Assembly: GCA_005798905.1 (NCBI GenBank)
Contig: SYIK01000017.1
Coordinates: forward strand, 1-64,000
Length of the DNA: 64,000 nucleotides
Source of the DNA: Bacteroidota bacterium
GTDB lineage: Bacteria > Bacteroidota > Bacteroidia > Chitinophagales > Chitinophagaceae
Direction of reading: 5' to 3'
Positions 25,826-34,859 of the stretch are shown piece after piece; position 1 is the stretch's first letter; the number at the start of each line of letters is the position of its first letter. Under the pieces are notes generated by a model that was not told where the DNA came from, searched no databases, and was given only the letters and a program-made list of their open reading frames with translations. Made by a program: the position numbers and the translations under genes.

Positions 25826-27613
25826 ATGAAACCAAAACGTTTATTTGATTTTTTAGATTATCAACTCCAAAACAATCCTCTTGTTGATTCACTTGCTTCC
25901 AAAGAAAATGGAAATTGGAAAACATACAGCACACAAGAAGTTGTAACTACTGTAAATAAAATTGCAGCCGGTTTGTTGAAACTTGGAATATCAAGCAACG
26001 ACATGACTGCTGAAAACAGAGATAAAATCTCTATTATCAGCAGTAACAGACCAGAATGGTTGATGGTTGATTTAGCCGTACAAAAAATTGGTTCTGTTTT
26101 GGTGCCTGTTTATCCAACACTTAGCGCATCCGAATTGGAATTTGTTTTGAATGATGCTGCAATAAAAATAATTTTTGTTGGCGATAATAGTTTATTACAA
26201 AAGGTGTTGAGTATAAAAAGTAGAGTGCCTTCGCTTCAATATATTTTTACATTTGATAATTTGGAAGGCGCAGCAAATTGGAAAGAAATTTTTCAGGAAA
26301 CCACAACTGAAACCCTAAAACAAATTCAGGAACAAAGCGATAAAATAAAACCCGAACATCTTTTAACTATTATCTACACATCGGGTACAACCGGCACGCC
26401 AAAAGGAGTTATGCTGAGTCATAATAATGTTGTTAGCAACATTATGGATAGCAATTGCATTTTCGAAGAAATAGGTATTATCAAAAGTAAAGCACTTAGT
26501 TTTCTTCCGCTCAACCATATTTTTGAAAGAGTTGTAAGCTATGTATATATTTTCAACAGTGTTGCTATTTATTATGCGCAAAGCTTGGAAACTGTTGGCG
26601 ATAATTTAAAAGAAGTTCAACCAACTGTATTCAGCACTGTTCCAAGATTGTTGGAAAAAGTGTATGAAAAAATTGTAGCAAAAGGCAATACATTAACCGG
26701 TGTTAAAAAGAAATTATTCTTTTGGGCATTAAACTTGGGCTTACAATTTGATATTGATAAAAAACAAAGTTTGGGTTATAAACTACAACTGGCACTTGCA
26801 AACAAATTGATTTTTAGTAAATGGAGAGAAGCGCTTGGCGGAAATGTAAAAGCAATTGTAACCGGTGCTGCTGCTTGTCAAATAAAATTATTACGCGTTT
26901 TTACTTCGGCACAAATTCCAATATTAGAAGGTTATGGACTTACTGAAACATCGCCCGTAATTAGTGCCAATCGTTTTAGTTCTTCAAACAGAATGTTTGG
27001 AACTGTGGGCACTTGCATTGATAATATTGAAGTAAAAATTGCTGAAGATGGAGAAATACTTTGCAAGGGGCCGAATGTAATGATGGGTTATTACAAGCGT
27101 CCCGATCTTACTGCAGCTTGCATCATTGATGGGTGGTTTCATACGGGTGATATTGGAACTTTTGTAGATAATAAATTTTTAAAAATTACGGATCGTAAAA
27201 AAGAAATATTTAAAACTTCCGGAGGAAAATATGTTGCACCGCAGCCAATCGAAAATAAAATGAAAGAGTCGAAATGGATTGAGCAAATGATGATTGTGGG
27301 AGCCGATCAGAAATTTACAGGTGCACTAATCGTTCCTTCGTTTGCAGCATTAAATAGTTGGTGTACAGAAAATGGAATTACTTATTCCAACAACAACACG
27401 ATTATTAAAAACGAAAAAGTAATTGCTTTAATTAGAGATACCGTTGATCAATATAACAAGGATATTAACCAAGTAGAACAAGTAAAGCGATTTGAATTAT
27501 TACCGCAAGAATGGAGTGTGGATGGCGGTGAACTTACTCCAACATTGAAACTAAAACGAAAAGCTATTTTGGAAAAATATGCTGAAATAATTGATAAAAT
27601 TTATTCAGTATAA
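25826..27613 (+). CDS. Long-chain acyl-CoA synthetase (AMP-forming)
   Basis: The 595-residue ANL-family enzyme matches bacterial FAA1/FadD15-type ligases in length. Motifs include the P-loop-like IIYTSGTTGTPKGVMLSHNN (about 186), FLPLNHIFERV, GYGLTETSPVIS (about 371), the GWFHTGDIG motif and ITDRKKEIFKTSGGKYVAPQPIE. It activates fatty acids to acyl-CoA at the membrane surface for beta-oxidation or lipid synthesis. The gene stands alone, with a 93-nt gap upstream and a strong hairpin downstream. Its chain-length preference is not readable. Confidence 0.92.
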   Translation: MKPKRLFDFLDYQLQNNPLVDSLASKENGNWKTYSTQEVVTTVNKIAAGLLKLGISSNDMTAENRDKISIISSNRPEWLMVDLAVQKIGSVLVPVYPTLSASELEFVLNDAAIKIIFVGDNSLLQKVLSIKSRVPSLQYIFTFDNLEGAANWKEIFQETTTETLKQIQEQSDKIKPEHLLTIIYTSGTTGTPKGVMLSHNNVVSNIMDSNCIFEEIGIIKSKALSFLPLNHIFERVVSYVYIFNSVAIYYAQSLETVGDNLKEVQPTVFSTVPRLLEKVYEKIVAKGNTLTGVKKKLFFWALNLGLQFDIDKKQSLGYKLQLALANKLIFSKWREALGGNVKAIVTGAAACQIKLLRVFTSAQIPILEGYGLTETSPVISANRFSSSNRMFGTVGTCIDNIEVKIAEDGEILCKGPNVMMGYYKRPDLTAACIIDGWFHTGDIGTFVDNKFLKITDRKKEIFKTSGGKYVAPQPIENKMKESKWIEQMMIVGADQKFTGALIVPSFAALNSWCTENGITYSNNNTIIKNEKVIALIRDTVDQYNKDINQVEQVKRFELLPQEWSVDGGELTPTLKLKRKAILEKYAEIIDKIYSV

Positions 27614-27620
27614 AAAACCC

Positions 27621-27665
27621 AAAACTATAAAGCAACAGTTATTATTTCAGTTGCTTTATAGTTTT
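27621..27665. terminator. 16-bp perfect hairpin, bidirectional terminator
   Basis: Bases 27621-27636 and 27650-27665 are exact reverse complements with a 13-nt loop. It lies between the convergent acyl-CoA ligase and T9SS genes. One arm contains the stop codon (27656-27658) and last codons of the T9SS gene. Both flanks are T-rich in the outgoing direction, more strongly on the minus strand. Confidence 0.75.
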
Positions 27666-30655
27666 ACAAATTTGAAATTAGCATCAATTCCTTCCCCCTT
27701 AAAATAAAGGATATACAATCCAGCGCTTATTTTATCCAATTTTAATATTCGTTCTGCACGAAGTTCATTTGCAGCAATATTTTCTTTATGAATTATTTGT
27801 CCCGCTGCATTTGCAATCGTCATTTTTAATGCAGGATGGCTTTGTAATAGTTTTAAATGTAAATCAGAATAAGTTGGATTGGGATAAATAATCATTTGAG
27901 AAAGTTGCGCATTCGCATCTTGCCCGGTAATCGTAATTAACAAAGAATCTTTCATCAACGAATTAGAAACCGAAACTGCTTTTCCCCAAACAGTTCCATT
28001 TGAGCTTGCCGTTACTAACCCATTGGAACTTATTATTGCACTTCCAGTTACTGGAACTAAAGTCCAAACAACCGAAAGGTTGGAAGCATTCGATGGAGTA
28101 ATAATTGCTTGCAATTGTAAAGTTCCACCTGCGGAATTTATTGTTGCAGCAACGTTATTTTGAGTTACTACTTGCAATCTTGTAACAGGAATAAGTTGCC
28201 CACTAATTGTAATAAGCATGGAATCTTTTGCTGCTGCATTTGAAACAGAAATTGCTTTTGCCCAAATAGTTCCGTTAGTTTGCGCGGTCACTAATCCACT
28301 TGCATTTATTGTCGCAGTTCCAGTAACTGGTATTAAACTCCATGTTACAGATTGGTTCGTTGCATTGGACGGAGAAATAGTTGCAATCATTTGTAAGTTT
28401 CCGCTAGCAGTGGTTATTGTTGCAGGAACACTTCCTTGCGTTGTAACTACCAATGCTGCAACTTGAATTGTTTGATTGCTAATTGTTACTTGCATCGAAT
28501 CTTTCGCTGCAGGATTAGAAACCGAAATTGCTTTAGCCCAAACTGTTCCATTTGTTTGTGCTGTTACTAATCCGCTTGCATTGATTGTCGCAGTTCCAGT
28601 AACTGGAACAATGCTCCATATTACGGACTGATTTGTTGCATTAGATGGAGAAATTGTTGCAACCATTTGTAAGCTTCCACCAGCAGCACTTATCGTTGCA
28701 GGAATACTTCCTTGTGTTGTAACTACTAATACTTCAACTTGTACTGTTTGATTGCTGATTGTAACTTGCATTGAATCTTTTACAGCTGGATTAGCAACAG
28801 AAGTTGCTTTGGCCCAAACTATCCCGTTAGTTTGTGCAGTTACTAATCCGCTTGCATTTATTGTTGCAGTTCCAGTAACTGGAACGACACTCCATGTTAC
28901 GGATTGGTTTGCAGAACTGGGATTTACAGTTGCAACCATTTGTAATGTACCGCCAAGTGTAGTAATCGCTGCGGGAACACTTCCTTGTGTTGTAACTAAA
29001 ACTGAATTTACAGTTGCTGTTTGGTTTGAAATAGTTAATTCGAGAGAGTCTGAAACAGTTCCATCTTGTTGAGAAATTGCTTTTGCCCAAACAGTTCCAT
29101 TAGATTGTGCTGTTACCAATCCCGATGAATTGATGCTGGCTGATCCTGTTCCTGAAACAATACTCCAGTTTACAGATTGGTTTGCTGTATTCGGAAATAT
29201 TGTAGCAAGCATTTGTAATACACCACCGTTTGTATTAATTATTGCAGGTACATTTCCTTGGGTTGAAACATCGAGACCAAAAAGCCCACCTGGGGTTATG
29301 TTTTGTGCGTATCCTCTATATTCAACTCCTCTATGTTCATACCATACACCTACTGCTTGTGTATTGCTAAGTGCTGTAAATCCGAAACGTCCTTTTGTGT
29401 TAGATCCACTTGCGGTTGTCGAACTCAATTCAATTCGATTACCAGTCCAAACAAACGCACCATTTGCATCTAAACGAGTAGCATAAATTTTATAATTCGC
29501 ATCATAAGTCATAAAAACTGGCCCATCATTTACCAAAGAAACATCGCCAGCTTGCGAATCAAAATTGGCACTAATGGGATAAACAGCTTGAGCTCCAGAA
29601 CCCAATAATCGACTACCATCTACTTTAGAAAATTTTTGAACATACACTCCATATTGACTTTGTAACGTATTACTAAAAGAACAAAGCGACCAAACATATG
29701 GCGAACCAGCGTTGAAAACCATATTAGTATTCTGTTGATAAGGATCACTGCCACCCGTATTGGTGCTAAAATTAGATCCATTGGGACCATAAGGAATTGT
29801 CCCATCTGGGTTAATTCTTTGAAGCCACGAATTAAACCGACTTCCTATGCTACTGTAATAACCGCAATAAGTTGTATCACCTTCTGCTTGTACAGAATAA
29901 TAGCGAACGCCCGCTGTAGATTCTGTACTTATTTGTAATGGTGCTGCCCAAATTGCTGTCCCACTACTTGTATATCGTTGAGAATAAAGTGTTGTATTAA
30001 TTCCAAACCCTTTTTTTTGAAAAACAAGATTAAATGTACCTGCTGTATTTGCAACTACCTGCCCTCGAGTTGTTAAGGATGCTCCAACCGTAACTTGTAT
30101 TGGGGTTGACCAAGCGGCAGTTCCAGTTGTTGTAATTTTTTGTAGTTTAAGTGTATTCGCAGTCGATTCAATCCATGCAACTACTACTTCATTATTGCTT
30201 AGCAATCCTGGATAGGGTGCTAATCCGTTTCCCAAAACAATTCCATCTGCACCCCACAGTTGAGCACCCGATTGAGAAATTTTGTAAACAACTGCACTCA
30301 TGGAACCTGCACCATTTCTTTCATCTTGAAATGCAACAACTAAATTATCGGATTCATCTTTACAAATATTAAAAACAAATGTTGCAGAACCCGATGGTTT
30401 GTTACTTACCAAAACGCCATTTGGCCCAAGAAGTTTTGTTCCGTCTACATCCAATAATTGAGCTCGCATATCATAGTTGCCACTATTTTGATGATAAAAT
30501 GCAACCCAAGTTTTACCCGTGCTGGTTGTAAGCGAATGCATATCTGCTACAGGAAGTCCTGCAATTTCTAAATTGACAGAAGTATTCATGTTCCACTGTG
30601 TAAATCCATTGAAGGTTACAAAAATGGTTAAAAGAAGAAAAACAATTTTTCTCAT
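27656..30655 (-). CDS. Large secreted protein with five Ig-like repeats and T9SS tail
   Basis: The 999-residue product has a signal peptide (about 1-19). A region of about 440 residues follows, resembling a beta-propeller-like sequence with repeated VAFYHQ/VVAFQDERNGAGS-type segments. Then come five tandem Ig-like (Big_2-type) modules of about 91 residues (about 461-915), each with V-TQG, LQM-ATI-P, TGTATINASGLVTAQTNGTVWAKA and SDS/KDS motifs. The last 80 residues (IIYPNPTYSDLHLKL...GLYILYFKGEG) are a T9SS type A sorting tail. It is inferred to be a surface adhesin or binding protein. Repeats 2-4 are nearly identical, which points to recent internal duplication. Confidence 0.88.
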   Translation of the reverse strand: MRKIVFLLLTIFVTFNGFTQWNMNTSVNLEIAGLPVADMHSLTTSTGKTWVAFYHQNSGNYDMRAQLLDVDGTKLLGPNGVLVSNKPSGSATFVFNICKDESDNLVVAFQDERNGAGSMSAVVYKISQSGAQLWGADGIVLGNGLAPYPGLLSNNEVVVAWIESTANTLKLQKITTTGTAAWSTPIQVTVGASLTTRGQVVANTAGTFNLVFQKKGFGINTTLYSQRYTSSGTAIWAAPLQISTESTAGVRYYSVQAEGDTTYCGYYSSIGSRFNSWLQRINPDGTIPYGPNGSNFSTNTGGSDPYQQNTNMVFNAGSPYVWSLCSFSNTLQSQYGVYVQKFSKVDGSRLLGSGAQAVYPISANFDSQAGDVSLVNDGPVFMTYDANYKIYATRLDANGAFVWTGNRIELSSTTASGSNTKGRFGFTALSNTQAVGVWYEHRGVEYRGYAQNITPGGLFGLDVSTQGNVPAIINTNGGVLQMLATIFPNTANQSVNWSIVSGTGSASINSSGLVTAQSNGTVWAKAISQQDGTVSDSLELTISNQTATVNSVLVTTQGSVPAAITTLGGTLQMVATVNPSSANQSVTWSVVPVTGTATINASGLVTAQTNGIVWAKATSVANPAVKDSMQVTISNQTVQVEVLVVTTQGSIPATISAAGGSLQMVATISPSNATNQSVIWSIVPVTGTATINASGLVTAQTNGTVWAKAISVSNPAAKDSMQVTISNQTIQVAALVVTTQGSVPATITTASGNLQMIATISPSNATNQSVTWSLIPVTGTATINASGLVTAQTNGTIWAKAISVSNAAAKDSMLITISGQLIPVTRLQVVTQNNVAATINSAGGTLQLQAIITPSNASNLSVVWTLVPVTGSAIISSNGLVTASSNGTVWGKAVSVSNSLMKDSLLITITGQDANAQLSQMIIYPNPTYSDLHLKLLQSHPALKMTIANAAGQIIHKENIAANELRAERILKLDKISAGLYILYFKGEGIDANFKFVKL
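27910..29275 (-). repeat. Five tandem ~273-bp coding repeats
   Basis: Each unit encodes about 91 residues of one Ig-like module. The centre units (about 28180-29000) are very similar at the DNA level. For instance, the codons for GTATINASGLVTAQTNG recur almost unchanged three times. The edge units have diverged more. Such arrays can expand or contract by recombination. Confidence 0.85.
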
Positions 30656-30794
30656 GTAGTTTGATTTGAAATAAAAATATTTAGAGCAGTGAAAGTAATT
30701 TATGTTTAAACTAATGAGTTAAAAATAACTTTTTTTCTTTTACAAATAAGAATTGCAATAGTATTTTCAAGAAGCACTCTCATTCATACTTTAT

Positions 30795-30802
30795 TATCTT
30801 TG
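30795..30802 (+). promoter_or_regulatory. -7 box (TATCTTTG) of the tRNA-Arg transcript
   Basis: An exact TAnnTTTG match ends 31 nt before the tRNA 5' end. No TTTG occurs at the normal -33 distance. No other promoter-like sequence lies between the tRNA and the TPR gene. Confidence 0.5.
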
Positions 30803-30833
30803 TTGCCCTTTTCTTAATTTAAAAAAAGGAATC

Positions 30834-30905
30834 GGTCCCGTAGTTCAATGGATAGAATAGAAGTTTCCTAAACTTTTGATACAGGTTCGATTCCTGTCGG
30901 GACTA
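30834..30905 (+). tRNA. tRNA-Arg (anticodon CCU)
   Basis: The 72-nt gene folds as a cloverleaf. The acceptor is ggtcccg/cgggact (one G-U), the D-stem gttc/gaat, the anticodon stem gaagt/acttt with loop ttcctaa (CCT at 30866-30868), the variable loop 4 nt, and the T-stem acagg/cctgt with loop ttcgatt. The discriminator is A and CCA is not encoded. It reads AGG. The next ATG begins 2 nt after the discriminator base, an extreme tRNA-CDS proximity. Confidence 0.95.
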
Positions 30906-30907
30906 CT

Positions 30908-31558
30908 ATGAAATTTTATAATATAATCATCCGGTACCGCCTTCAATTAGGTATTGCCGTAGCAATTTTGGGTGGCGTTACAAACTATTTTGCTAGTTTC
31001 TGGCCGTCCTTTCCTTTGTATTTTATTGGACTAATTCTGGTTTTAGGCCATTTCTTTTTTGGTCCACTTCGGATTATTCAAGAATATTTAGAATCGGGAG
31101 ATATGGAAGGAGCAGAAAAAGTTTTGGCTTCCATCAAATACCCTTTTCTGTTGTACAAACCTATTCGTTCTGTTTATTACACATTAAAAGGAAATGTGGC
31201 AATGATGAAACAAGATTTTGATGGTGCAGAAAAAATGATGAAAAAAGGGTTAGATCTTGGCATGCCAATGAAAGAAGCCGAAGGTGCAAGCATGTTGCAA
31301 ATGGGCATGATTGCAATGCAAAAAAACAATTTGAAACAAGCCGAAAGTTACATCCGCGGCGCTTTGCGCAAAGGGTTGCCAGATAAAGAAAATGAAGCTG
31401 CTGCTCATTTGCAAATGTGCAGCATTATGATGAACAAGAGAGAATTTCGTGCAGCAAAAGATTATTTTAGAAAAGCAAAAGCACTAAAACCAACCACAAC
31501 TCAAATTGTAGATCAGATCAAACAAATCGAAAAATATATTTCCCGAATTCCGGGTTAA
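30908..31558 (+). CDS. Membrane-anchored TPR protein fused in transcript to tRNA-Arg
   Basis: The 216-residue protein has two N-terminal membrane helices (about 14-31 and 36-53), then TPR-like repeats (about 65-205: MEGAEKVLASIKYP, DFDGAEKMMKKGLDLG, NNLKQAESYIRGALRKG, EFRAAKDYFRKAKALKP). The start cannot lie further downstream without losing the helices, since the next ATG is about 65 codons in. Only 2 nt separate it from tRNA-Arg and no separate promoter is visible. It should therefore share the tRNA transcript and become almost leaderless once the tRNA 3' end is cut. A strong terminator follows. Its function is unknown beyond a membrane-bound scaffold. Confidence 0.82.
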   Translation: MKFYNIIIRYRLQLGIAVAILGGVTNYFASFWPSFPLYFIGLILVLGHFFFGPLRIIQEYLESGDMEGAEKVLASIKYPFLLYKPIRSVYYTLKGNVAMMKQDFDGAEKMMKKGLDLGMPMKEAEGASMLQMGMIAMQKNNLKQAESYIRGALRKGLPDKENEAAAHLQMCSIMMNKREFRAAKDYFRKAKALKPTTTQIVDQIKQIEKYISRIPG

Positions 31559-31573
31559 ACTTTTTTGCAACCG

Positions 31574-31613
31574 AAAAAGGAGGAAATTGGAAACAGTTTT
31601 CTCCTTTTTTTTT
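31574..31613 (+). terminator. Strong rho-independent terminator
   Basis: Arms 31574-31586 and 31597-31609 pair over 13 bp with one G-U, loop 10 nt, and nine T at 31605-31613. It ends the tRNA-Arg/TPR unit. It also argues against a helicase start at the in-frame TTG 31612, which lies inside the T-run. Confidence 0.88.
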
Positions 31614-31638
31614 GAGTGCTGAAGAATTAACTTTGATT

Positions 31639-34600
31639 ATGACTTTCAACAAAGAAAAATTCAATCAACCATTTCAAGAAGCGTTCAATTCGTTGAATGA
31701 AAATCAACGAAAAGCTGTTGAATTAATCGAAGGTCCGGTTATGGTTATTGCTGGTCCGGGTACAGGTAAAACACAAATACTGGCTTGCCGCATTGGAAAA
31801 ATTTTACAGGACACGGATACATTTCCGCAAAATATTCTTTGCCTCACTTACACGGAAGCCGGCGTGGTGGCTATGCGAAAAAGATTGGTTCAATTTATTG
31901 GCCCGGATGCGTATCGAGTAAACATCTGCACTTTTCATGCTTTTTGCAACGATATCATTCAAGAAAATCTTTCCTTGTTTGATAAAAAATTTTTAGATCC
32001 AATTTCAGAATTAGAAAAAATTGAACTTTTTAAAAAATTGATTGACGGATTTTCGAAAAATCATCCGTTGAAACGCTATCGCGGCGATGTGTATTTCGAA
32101 GTAAAAGGATTGGATGAACTTTTTAATGTGATGAAAAAAGAGGGTTTGACTCCTGAATTTATTTTGCAAAAAATTGATCAACACCTCAACGAACTTCCAA
32201 CCAATGACGATTTTGTTTACAAAAGAAAATATAAAAATTTCAATGCTGGCGATTTGAAAAAAGCAAAATACGACGAGGAAGTTTTGCGCATGACGAAACT
32301 TTCAGCTGCCGTAAATGAATTTTCGAATTTTCAAAATTTGATGAAAGAAAAAAATCGTTACGATTTTAACGACATGATCACTTGGGTTATTAATGCGTTT
32401 GAAAAAAACAAAAATTTATTGGCGCGCTACCAAGAACAATATCTTTATTTTCTTGTTGACGAATTTCAAGATACAAGTGGAACGCAAAATAAAATCATTG
32501 AACTGCTTATCAACTATTGGGATAAACCAAATGTATTTGTGGTGGGTGATGACGATCAAAGTATTTATCGTTTTCAAGGTGCAAATGTTGAAAACATGTT
32601 GCAGTTTGCAAACAATTATCAATCCGATTTACAAACCGTTGTCTTAACAAATAATTACCGATCCAATCAACCCATTCTCGACAATGCAAAAACATTAATT
32701 GATTTCAATAAAGAAAGATTAGTCGCCAAAATTTCCGGATTGAGTAAAGAGTTAATTTCTTCGGGAAAAGAAATAAAAAATTCTTTTATAGAACCAATTA
32801 TAAAAGAATATGAAACGCCGCGGCAGGAAATGATCGACATCACTTTACAATTAAAACAATTATTGGAAAGTGGAATTACCCCCAATGAAATTGCAATTAT
32901 TTATAAAGAAAATAGATTTGGCGAATCTTTAGCAGCGTATTTGCGATTGAGCAAACTGCCTTATTATACAAAGCGAGATATAAATATTTTGGATGAATTA
33001 TTGATAAAAAAAATATTTCTTCTTTTAAAATATATTGTTGCCGAACATGATTATCCATTTGGTGGAGATGAAATGTTGTTTGAAATTTTGCACTTCGATT
33101 GGTTTTCAATTCCTGCAATTGAAATTGCAAAACTGTCGACAGAAGCCTTTTCCAAAAGGTATTCCAAACAACCTTCCAATTTAAGAAAACTACTTTCAGA
33201 AAAAGCTGCAGCTCCGGCTATCGATCTTTTTACAAACAATTTACATCCCGATTTAAAGAAGGTTTCTGAAATTTTAGAAAAATTTATCAGCGCCGTTCCC
33301 AATCATACCTTGCAAAATTTATTTGAAATTATTATTCGCGAAGCAGGAATACTTAATTCAGTTTTAAATAGTTCCGACAAACACTTTCAGTTGCAATTAC
33401 TCACAGAATTTTTTGATTTTATAAAAGATGAAACACATCGCAACCCTTCGCTTAATTTAGAAGAATTTGTAACGCTGTTGAGTTTAATGGAAAAAGAAAC
33501 CATTCGATTGCCGTTAACGCAAATCAGTGGAAATGAAAAAGGGATTAACCTTCTCACTGTTCATGGCGCAAAGGGATTGGAATTTTCGTTTGTCTTTTTT
33601 GCAGGATGTAATTCAACTGTTTGGGAAAAGAAACGCACACCAAGTAATAGTTTCAAATTGCCCGAAACTATTTTTCAATCAAATGCGAAACACACAACCG
33701 AAGAAGAATTAAGGCGTTTATTTTATGTTGCTTTAACACGTCCAAAAGAACATTTAATTGTTTCATATTGTAAATATCGAAACGATGGAAAACCACTGGA
33801 GCCGTCTGTTTTCATAGAAGAAATGCAAACAAATAATGCATTGCAAAAACAAGCTGTTCAATTAAGCGAAGAAACAATGAGTCAATTTACATCGCTTTTG
33901 TTTTTAGAAAATTTGGCGCCAGAAATTGAAAAAATTGATGCGCAATTTATTGACGAATTGATTGAAAAATTTGTAATGAATGTTACAGCGTTAAACAATT
34001 ATTTACACTGTCCTTTGGAATTTTATTACAAAACTTTAATTAGAATTCCTGCGCCAAAAAACGAAGCGCTCGAATTTGGTTCGGCAATTCATTATGCATT
34101 AGAACAATTGTTTACTTTAATGAAAGAAAGTGGTAATGATAAATTTCCTACGAAAGAAATTTTTATTGCCAGCTTTGAAAAGCACATGCACCGCCATCGC
34201 GAAAGTTTTACAAAAGAACAATTTAATAGACGGTTGGAGTATGGCCAAACAATTTTATCCAACTACTACGATCAAAATATTAATAGCTTCAATAAAATTG
34301 CCTTACCAGAAATTGTGATAAAAAATATAGTGTTACAAAATATTCCATTAAGAGGAGCGCTAGATAAATTAGAATTTGAAAAAAGAAATGAAGCTGGAGA
34401 AATTCCTGTGAATATTGTTGATTACAAATCGGGAAATGCGGATAATGCAATAGAAAAATTTCAACCGCCAAACTCCAAAACACCCAATGGAGGTGATTAT
34501 TGGCGTCAAGCTGTATTTTATACAATTTTGATTGACAATTACAGCCAAAAAAATTGGAAAACAAAAACTGTTGAATTTGATTTTATAGAGCCAGATACAA

Positions 34601-34815
34601 AAGGCGAGTTCCAAAAAATAAAATTGAACATTTCTTCTGAAGAAATAGCAATTGTTTCGGAACAAATTGTAATTGTTTGGAATAAAATTCAAAACAAAGA
34701 TTTTTATACCGGTTGCGGAAAAACCGACTGCCATTGGTGCAATTTTGTAAAATCAAGTAATCAAGCAATAGCGCTACACGAAATAGATATCGAAAGAGAA
34801 ATTGATACCTTATAA
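31639..34815 (+). CDS. UvrD/AddA-type helicase with C-terminal Fe-S PD-(D/E)XK nuclease
   Basis: From the ATG at 31639 the protein has 1058 residues. Helicase motifs are Walker A GPGTGKTQ (about 40), DEFQDT (about 273), GDDDQSIYRFQGA, NYRSN, TVHGAKGLEF and YVALTRPKEHLIVS. The C-terminal nuclease has FGSAIHYALE, LRGALDKLEF and the catalytic VDYKSG (about 927). One Cys in HCPLEFYY (about 790) plus a late C-x4-C-x2-C (about 1025-1035) form the AddB/Cas4-type iron-sulfur staple. It is inferred to process double-strand breaks. No second AddB/RecC-like subunit lies nearby. The gene follows the terminator of the tRNA/TPR unit. Confidence 0.88.
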   Translation: MTFNKEKFNQPFQEAFNSLNENQRKAVELIEGPVMVIAGPGTGKTQILACRIGKILQDTDTFPQNILCLTYTEAGVVAMRKRLVQFIGPDAYRVNICTFHAFCNDIIQENLSLFDKKFLDPISELEKIELFKKLIDGFSKNHPLKRYRGDVYFEVKGLDELFNVMKKEGLTPEFILQKIDQHLNELPTNDDFVYKRKYKNFNAGDLKKAKYDEEVLRMTKLSAAVNEFSNFQNLMKEKNRYDFNDMITWVINAFEKNKNLLARYQEQYLYFLVDEFQDTSGTQNKIIELLINYWDKPNVFVVGDDDQSIYRFQGANVENMLQFANNYQSDLQTVVLTNNYRSNQPILDNAKTLIDFNKERLVAKISGLSKELISSGKEIKNSFIEPIIKEYETPRQEMIDITLQLKQLLESGITPNEIAIIYKENRFGESLAAYLRLSKLPYYTKRDINILDELLIKKIFLLLKYIVAEHDYPFGGDEMLFEILHFDWFSIPAIEIAKLSTEAFSKRYSKQPSNLRKLLSEKAAAPAIDLFTNNLHPDLKKVSEILEKFISAVPNHTLQNLFEIIIREAGILNSVLNSSDKHFQLQLLTEFFDFIKDETHRNPSLNLEEFVTLLSLMEKETIRLPLTQISGNEKGINLLTVHGAKGLEFSFVFFAGCNSTVWEKKRTPSNSFKLPETIFQSNAKHTTEEELRRLFYVALTRPKEHLIVSYCKYRNDGKPLEPSVFIEEMQTNNALQKQAVQLSEETMSQFTSLLFLENLAPEIEKIDAQFIDELIEKFVMNVTALNNYLHCPLEFYYKTLIRIPAPKNEALEFGSAIHYALEQLFTLMKESGNDKFPTKEIFIASFEKHMHRHRESFTKEQFNRRLEYGQTILSNYYDQNINSFNKIALPEIVIKNIVLQNIPLRGALDKLEFEKRNEAGEIPVNIVDYKSGNADNAIEKFQPPNSKTPNGGDYWRQAVFYTILIDNYSQKNWKTKTVEFDFIEPDTKGEFQKIKLNISSEEIAIVSEQIVIVWNKIQNKDFYTGCGKTDCHWCNFVKSSNQAIALHEIDIEREIDTL

Positions 34816-34859
34816 TTTAAAGATTTATTTAACAACAAACACTTTAAGTTTGCCATCCC

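Noticed and set aside
27656-30655. The repeat array as a CRISPR or mobile element
   Set aside because: Units are about 273 bp, in frame and coding for Ig-like domains.
31612-31638. TTG start for the helicase gene
   Set aside because: The TTG lies inside the T-run of the preceding terminator; the ATG at 31639 is better.
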